A DNA stretch of 8,978 nucleotides from Bacteroidales bacterium (GTDB lineage: Bacteria > Bacteroidota > Bacteroidia > Bacteroidales > UBA4181). Shown piece after piece: positions 5,101 through 8,978 of this stretch; position 1 is the first letter of the stretch; every line of letters starts with the position of its first letter. Both the position numbers and the translations under genes were made by a program. Where the stretch lies: the NCBI GenBank assembly GCA_031259205.1, contig JAIRLS010000318.1, positions 1 to 8,978 of the forward strand, given 5' to 3'. Under the pieces are notes generated by a model. It was not told the DNA's origin. It searched no databases and saw only the letters and a program-made list of their open reading frames with translations.

Positions 5101-7083
5101 ATGAATGACCATGCAGTGAATCACACTGAAAACGAATATTCGGCAAGTAATATTCAGGTATTGGAAGGACTGGAGGCTGTTCGCAAGCGTCCGGCGATGT
5201 ATATCGGCGATGTGAGCGTGAAAGGCCTGCACCATCTGGTGTACGAGGTAGTGGACAACTCTATCGACGAAGCCCTTGCCGGATACTGCTCGCATATTGA
5301 AGTCTTCATCAATGAAGACGGCTCCATCACCGTAACGGACGACGGTCGGGGCATCCCCGTCGATTTTCACGAAAAGGAACAGAAATCGGCGCTTGAGGTG
5401 GTACTTACGATTCTCCATGCAGGCGGGAAATTTGACCACAGTTCGTACAAAGTATCGGGCGGATTGCACGGAGTAGGCGTTTCGTGCGTCAATGCGCTGT
5501 CCACTTATCTCAAAGCCGAGATTCACCGCGACGGCAAGATCTACGTGCAGGAATACTCCGTCGGGAAACCTTTGGGCGATATTCGCGTAGTCGGCGAAAC
5601 GAGCCGTACCGGAACCATCATCACTTTCCACCCCGACCCCACCATTTTCACCACCATAGAATACAATTTCGAAACGCTGGAAGCAAGGTTAAGGGAATTG
5701 GCTTACCTGAACAAAGGCATCCGGCTGTCGCTGACAGACCTGCGTGCGCCGGTGGAGATCACCGGAGAAAATGGGAAAACCGACCAGCAACACCGCCGCT
5801 CCGATTTTTTTTCGGAAAAAGGACTGATGGAATTTATCCAGTTTTTGGACGCCAACCGCGAAAAACTGATCGAAAATGTGATCAGCATCGAATCGGAAAA
5901 AGGCGGGGTACCGGTAGAAATCGCCATGCAGTACAACACTTCATTTTCCGAAAACGTACACTCTTACGTCAATAATATCAACACAATAGAAGGCGGAACA
6001 CATTTGGCGGGATTCCGGCTGGGACTGACGCGCACGCTGAAAAACTATGCCGAGAAAATGGGCATGTTGTCGAAACTGAAATTCGACATCAGCGGCGACG
6101 ACTTCCGCGAAGGGCTGACCGCCATTATCTCCGTAAAGGTAAAAGAGCCGCAATTCGAAGGTCAAACCAAAACCAAACTGGGCAACTCGGAAGTATCTGC
6201 TTCCGTAAGTCAGGCGGTTAGCGAGGCTTTAGGCAATTATCTGGAAGAAAATCCCCGCGACGCCAAGACGATTGTAGACAAAGTAATTCTGGCGGCTACG
6301 GCGCGTCACGCAGCCCGCAAAGCCCGCGAACAGGTACAGCGGAAAAATGTGATGTCGGGAGCCGGTTTGCCGGGAAAATTAGCAGACTGCGCCGATAAAG
6401 ACCCCAGCAGATGCGAAATCTACCTCGTAGAGGGTGATTCGGCAGGCGGAAGCGCCAAACAGGGGCGCGACCGCTCCTTTCAGGCCATCCTCCCGTTAAG
6501 AGGGAAAATCCTGAATGTGGAAAAAGCCATGGAACACAAAATCTACGACAGTACCGAAATCAGCAATATATTCACCGCCCTCGGCGTAACCATCGGCACC
6601 GAAGAAGACAGCAAAGCGCTGAACCTTGCTAAACTGCGCTATTACAAAATTATCATCATGACCGACGCCGATGTGGATGGAAGCCACATCTCAACCCTGA
6701 TCATGACCTTCTTCTTCCGCTACATGAACGACCTGATTAAAAACGGACATCTGTATATCGCTACTCCCCCGCTGTATCTGGTCAAAAAAAACAGGCAGCA
6801 AATCTATTGCTGGACGGAAGAACAGCGCCTTGCCGCCATCGAAGAACTGGGCAAAGGCAAAGACAGCAAAGTCGACATACAGCGTTACAAAGGCCTGGGC
6901 GAAATGAATCCCGAACAACTCTGGGACACCACCATGAATCCCGTCAATCGCACATTGCGTCGGGTAACCATCGAAAGCGCCGCCGAAGCAGACCGCATTT
7001 TCTCCATGCTGATGGGCGACGATGTGCCACCCCGCCGGGAATTTATCGAACACCATGCCAAATACGCAAGAATAGACGCATGA
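5101..7083 (+). CDS. gyrB: DNA gyrase subunit B
   Basis: A 660-residue type II topoisomerase ATPase subunit that pairs with GyrA to introduce negative supercoils. The order is complete. The GHKL ATPase region starts with EGLEAVRKRPAMYIGD (22-37), the catalytic Glu is at about 49 and the Mg-binding Asn at 53 in EVVDNSIDEA, then DDGRGIP (80-86) and the SGGLHGVGVSCVNALS lid region. The transducer domain carries QTKTKLGN. The TOPRIM domain has EGDSAGG (E444) and TDADVDG (D522, D524, D526), and the C-terminal QRYKGLGEMN begins at residue 594. Length fits Bacteroidetes GyrB and there is no insertion as in enterobacterial GyrB. ParE is the alternative, but the overall motif wording matches GyrB better. 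The start is supported by the promoter 25 nt upstream. The DUF3467 gene follows after 45 nt. Confidence 0.96.
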   Translation: MNDHAVNHTENEYSASNIQVLEGLEAVRKRPAMYIGDVSVKGLHHLVYEVVDNSIDEALAGYCSHIEVFINEDGSITVTDDGRGIPVDFHEKEQKSALEVVLTILHAGGKFDHSSYKVSGGLHGVGVSCVNALSTYLKAEIHRDGKIYVQEYSVGKPLGDIRVVGETSRTGTIITFHPDPTIFTTIEYNFETLEARLRELAYLNKGIRLSLTDLRAPVEITGENGKTDQQHRRSDFFSEKGLMEFIQFLDANREKLIENVISIESEKGGVPVEIAMQYNTSFSENVHSYVNNINTIEGGTHLAGFRLGLTRTLKNYAEKMGMLSKLKFDISGDDFREGLTAIISVKVKEPQFEGQTKTKLGNSEVSASVSQAVSEALGNYLEENPRDAKTIVDKVILAATARHAARKAREQVQRKNVMSGAGLPGKLADCADKDPSRCEIYLVEGDSAGGSAKQGRDRSFQAILPLRGKILNVEKAMEHKIYDSTEISNIFTALGVTIGTEEDSKALNLAKLRYYKIIIMTDADVDGSHISTLIMTFFFRYMNDLIKNGHLYIATPPLYLVKKNRQQIYCWTEEQRLAAIEELGKGKDSKVDIQRYKGLGEMNPEQLWDTTMNPVNRTLRRVTIESAAEADRIFSMLMGDDVPPRREFIEHHAKYARIDA

Positions 7084-7128
7084 AAAAAGAAAATCATTAA
7101 TCACTGCACCACCATAAATTATATCGGA

Positions 7129-7425
7129 ATGGAAGAAAAAAAAAGTAATCAAATCAATATCGAACTGAAAGACGAAATAGCACAGGGTATATATTCGAAC
7201 TTGGCCGTTATTACCCATTCGTCATCCGAATTTGTGCTCGATTTCGTCCGGATAATGCCGGGAATTCCCAAAGCGGACGTCAAATCACGCATCATTCTGA
7301 CGCCGGAACATGCCAAACGGTTATTGATGGCGCTGGGAGAAAACATCAACAAATACGAAGCCAAGCACGGAATGGTGAAAGTAGACGACAGAGGCTCGAC
7401 CATAGGCCCGTTCGGATATAACTGA
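7129..7425 (+). CDS. DUF3467 family small protein
   Basis: 98 residues, acidic at the start and with no signal peptide, so cytoplasmic. The sequence matches the DUF3467 pattern: a beta hairpin with 'GIYSNLAVITHSSSEFVLDFVRIMPGIPKADVKSRIILTPEHAKRLLMAL', quoted here only as the region about residues 20-69, then a helix 'LGENINKYEAKHG' (about 70-82) and a short C-terminal tail ending FGYN. The family is small and common in Bacteroidetes, and its biochemical role is not established. It lies 45 nt after gyrB and 39 nt before the phosphoesterase start, with no separate promoter visible, so it probably shares the gyrB transcript. Confidence 0.85.
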   Translation: MEEKKSNQINIELKDEIAQGIYSNLAVITHSSSEFVLDFVRIMPGIPKADVKSRIILTPEHAKRLLMALGENINKYEAKHGMVKVDDRGSTIGPFGYN

Positions 7426-7464
7426 TCATTCGTTGTTTTAACCGTTTTGAAAATAGAACGTACC

Positions 7465-8637
7465 ATGAAAATGAACCGTTTCAAATTATGCCTGACGATT
7501 CTGTGGCTGGTTTCGCTGCCGGTTTTTGCCGGAATAACGCATGGACCCTACCTGCAAGCGGTGGGCGAAAATGAAGCCACTATCGTCTGGACAACGGAAA
7601 CCCCTTGCGTTTCGTGGGTAGAGGTAGCTCCTGCCGGCGACGAAAGTTTCTATGCCGTCGAACGACCGCAATTCTACCAGACCCGCGACGGAAACCGCGT
7701 AATAGGAAAACTGCACAAGATTACGCTGACAGGCCTTGCTAAAGGCACCGAATACCGATACCGGATATTCTCGAAAGAAGTACTGAAATATCATGGACAA
7801 CACAACGTTTTGTACGGTAATGTTTTTTCTTCCAAAGTCTATAACCGGAATCCGCTCCGTTTCACCACATTGGACAGGGAAAAGAAAAACATTTCCTTCG
7901 TAATGCTCAACGATATACACGGGCGGGTTGACGATTTAAAAGCGCTTTGCAACCGTGTTCGCTACGGAAAAACAGACTTGATGATTTTCAACGGTGACAT
8001 GGTAGACCACATGGTCGATGAAACGAATTTTTTTGCCGGATTTATGGATGAATCCGTCAACATGTTTGCCGGAGAAGTACCTGTTTTTTATGCGAGGGGC
8101 AACCACGAAACACGCGGCGCTTTCAACATGTCTTTCTCCGACTATTTTCCTTCTCATACGGGAAAACTCTACTATTCGTTCCGTCAAGGACCGGTGCATT
8201 TTATCGTGCTTGATTCGGGTGAAGACAAACCCGACTCGGATATCGAATATTCAGGCTTGGCACAATTCGACGCCTATCGTTCGGAACAATGCGAATGGCT
8301 GAAAAAAGACCTGCAAAGCGAATCGTTCCGGACAGCCCTCTATCGCGTGGTGATAGTACACATTCCACCTTTCGGCGACTGGCACGGCACGATAGAAGTC
8401 CGCGAAAAATTTCTTCCGATGCTGAATCAGGCAGGCATCACCGCCATGCTGTGCGGACACCTGCACCGATACATATATCTTGAACCTGATCGCCTGACAT
8501 ACGACTATCCCATCTTAATCAATGCCCACAACACCTCTCTCGAAATTCATGCCGACGCCGACAAGATGACAGTTAAACGCTATGATACAAGCGGGAAAGA
8601 ACTGCATTCCTACATCTATCCCAAGGAAAACCGATAA
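7465..8637 (+). CDS. Secreted metallophosphoesterase with purple-acid-phosphatase-like N-domain
   Basis: 390 residues from the ATG at 7465. An in-frame TTG at 7447 would add six residues, but the 7465 start puts the basic n-region and the hydrophobic core of a signal peptide (about 1-23, ending LPVFA|G) in normal position; ATG 7471 is also possible. Residues about 25-130 form a fibronectin-like domain typical of purple acid phosphatase N-termini (HGPYLQAVGENEATIVW, LTGLAKGTEYRYRI). The calcineurin-like domain has every metal motif: NDIHG (D150, H152), NGDMVD (D178), GNHE (N213, H214), VHIPP (H299) and CGHLH (H332, H334). It should be an active exported phosphoesterase, with phosphate monoesters or diesters as substrate; specificity cannot be read from sequence. 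It ends the gyrB group. Confidence 0.9.
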   Translation: MKMNRFKLCLTILWLVSLPVFAGITHGPYLQAVGENEATIVWTTETPCVSWVEVAPAGDESFYAVERPQFYQTRDGNRVIGKLHKITLTGLAKGTEYRYRIFSKEVLKYHGQHNVLYGNVFSSKVYNRNPLRFTTLDREKKNISFVMLNDIHGRVDDLKALCNRVRYGKTDLMIFNGDMVDHMVDETNFFAGFMDESVNMFAGEVPVFYARGNHETRGAFNMSFSDYFPSHTGKLYYSFRQGPVHFIVLDSGEDKPDSDIEYSGLAQFDAYRSEQCEWLKKDLQSESFRTALYRVVIVHIPPFGDWHGTIEVREKFLPMLNQAGITAMLCGHLHRYIYLEPDRLTYDYPILINAHNTSLEIHADADKMTVKRYDTSGKELHSYIYPKENR

Positions 8638-8742
8638 CCGGCGCATAGCTTCCGGCCATCTTTGAAACGAAGAGGAACCTAACTTGGCGCGGATGTTTAC
8701 GAAACTTGCCTGTAACCGGATGTATGCTTCGACGACATTTCG

Positions 8743-8834
8743 CGGTTAATTCTTTTTTTGAGGTGCTATTGGTCAATGGACTGTTCCATCCATGTTTTAT
8801 TTCCCGCTTTCTTCCCATCCATCTTAAAAGTCCT
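8743..8834 (+). repeat. Dispersed 92-nt repeat, copy 2
   Basis: The second copy, in the same orientation as 259-350 and about 89% identical without gaps. It lies 105 nt after the phosphoesterase stop. Its right end runs into a hairpin, aagtcc-tgacg-ggactt (8828-8844), followed by a short T-run, which might help end transcription of the gyrB group. The 105 nt before it (8638-8742) hold nothing I can name. Confidence 0.8.
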
Positions 8835-8845
8835 GACGGGACTTG

Positions 8846-8978
8846 ATTTTCATAACCGCCGGTCGCTGACCGGCGGAAAGGAAGCCTCCCGCAGCAGTGC
8901 GGCTGCCTGAATTGAAAATTCAGGCAGAAGAAGCTATGGAGAGGCTTCCGCAGGTCGTTGACCTGCGGTTATGAAAGT
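8846..8978. repeat. 133-nt palindromic element (REPIN-like) reaching the window edge
   Basis: The arms are inverted repeats. tttcataaccgc (8848-8859) matches gcggttatgaaa (8965-8976), and ggaagcctc (8880-8888) matches gaggcttcc (8941-8949). Inside each arm is a 21-nt perfect hairpin with a 9-bp stem: ccgccggtc-gct-gaccggcgg (8856-8876) and ccgcaggtc-gtt-gacctgcgg (8948-8968). The centre has an 11-bp stem with a 3-nt loop (8903-8927), directly adjoining a 5-bp stem (8889-8902). Two inverted short palindromes around a spacer is the layout of REPIN elements mobilised by RAYT transposases, but no such gene is here and the assignment is inference. The window may cut the element. Confidence 0.8.

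Overview
The window looks like chromosomal DNA from a Bacteroidota bacterium, most likely order Bacteroidales. The evidence is a Bacteroidetes-type promoter (TTTG, then TAnnTTTG) ahead of the first complete gene and a close variant ahead of gyrB. Genes also start with little or no Shine-Dalgarno sequence, and there is a DUF3467 protein and a periplasmic-TPR/SpoIIE phosphatase, both common in this phylum. Genus cannot be told from the sequence. All genes read on the + strand.

Layout. (1) 1-132 is the C-terminal end of a truncated gene. (2) 133-584 is non-coding. It holds one copy of a 92-nt dispersed repeat (259-350), a perfect hairpin, and the promoter of the next gene. (3) 585-4461 holds three envelope-related genes: a TPR sensor joined through a membrane helix to a PP2C/SpoIIE phosphatase, a secreted protein of unknown function, and a secreted protein with a Pro/Lys linker and a probable outer-membrane beta-barrel. 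(4) 4462-5100 holds an array of eight 42-nt tandem repeats, a probable terminator and the gyrB promoter. (5) 5101-8637 holds gyrB, a DUF3467 gene and a secreted purple-acid-phosphatase-like metallophosphoesterase. (6) 8638-8978 holds the second copy of the 92-nt repeat and then a 133-nt highly palindromic element that reaches the window edge.

How the genes may work together. The phosphatase could turn a periplasmic signal read by its TPRs into dephosphorylation of a cytoplasmic partner. The two secreted proteins downstream may belong to the same envelope response, but no partner kinase, anti-sigma factor or STAS protein is present to confirm this. The gyrB group is housekeeping plus two accessory genes.

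The most unusual item is the 42-nt array at 4526-4858. Each unit holds two palindromes. In units 3-8 their centres fall every 21 nt (20.5 around the one 41-nt unit). Stem changes between units are compensatory, or are T opposite G on the + strand. This points to a nucleic-acid-level function, either a structured transcript or a phased protein-binding array, more than to the repetitive peptide that the same DNA could encode.
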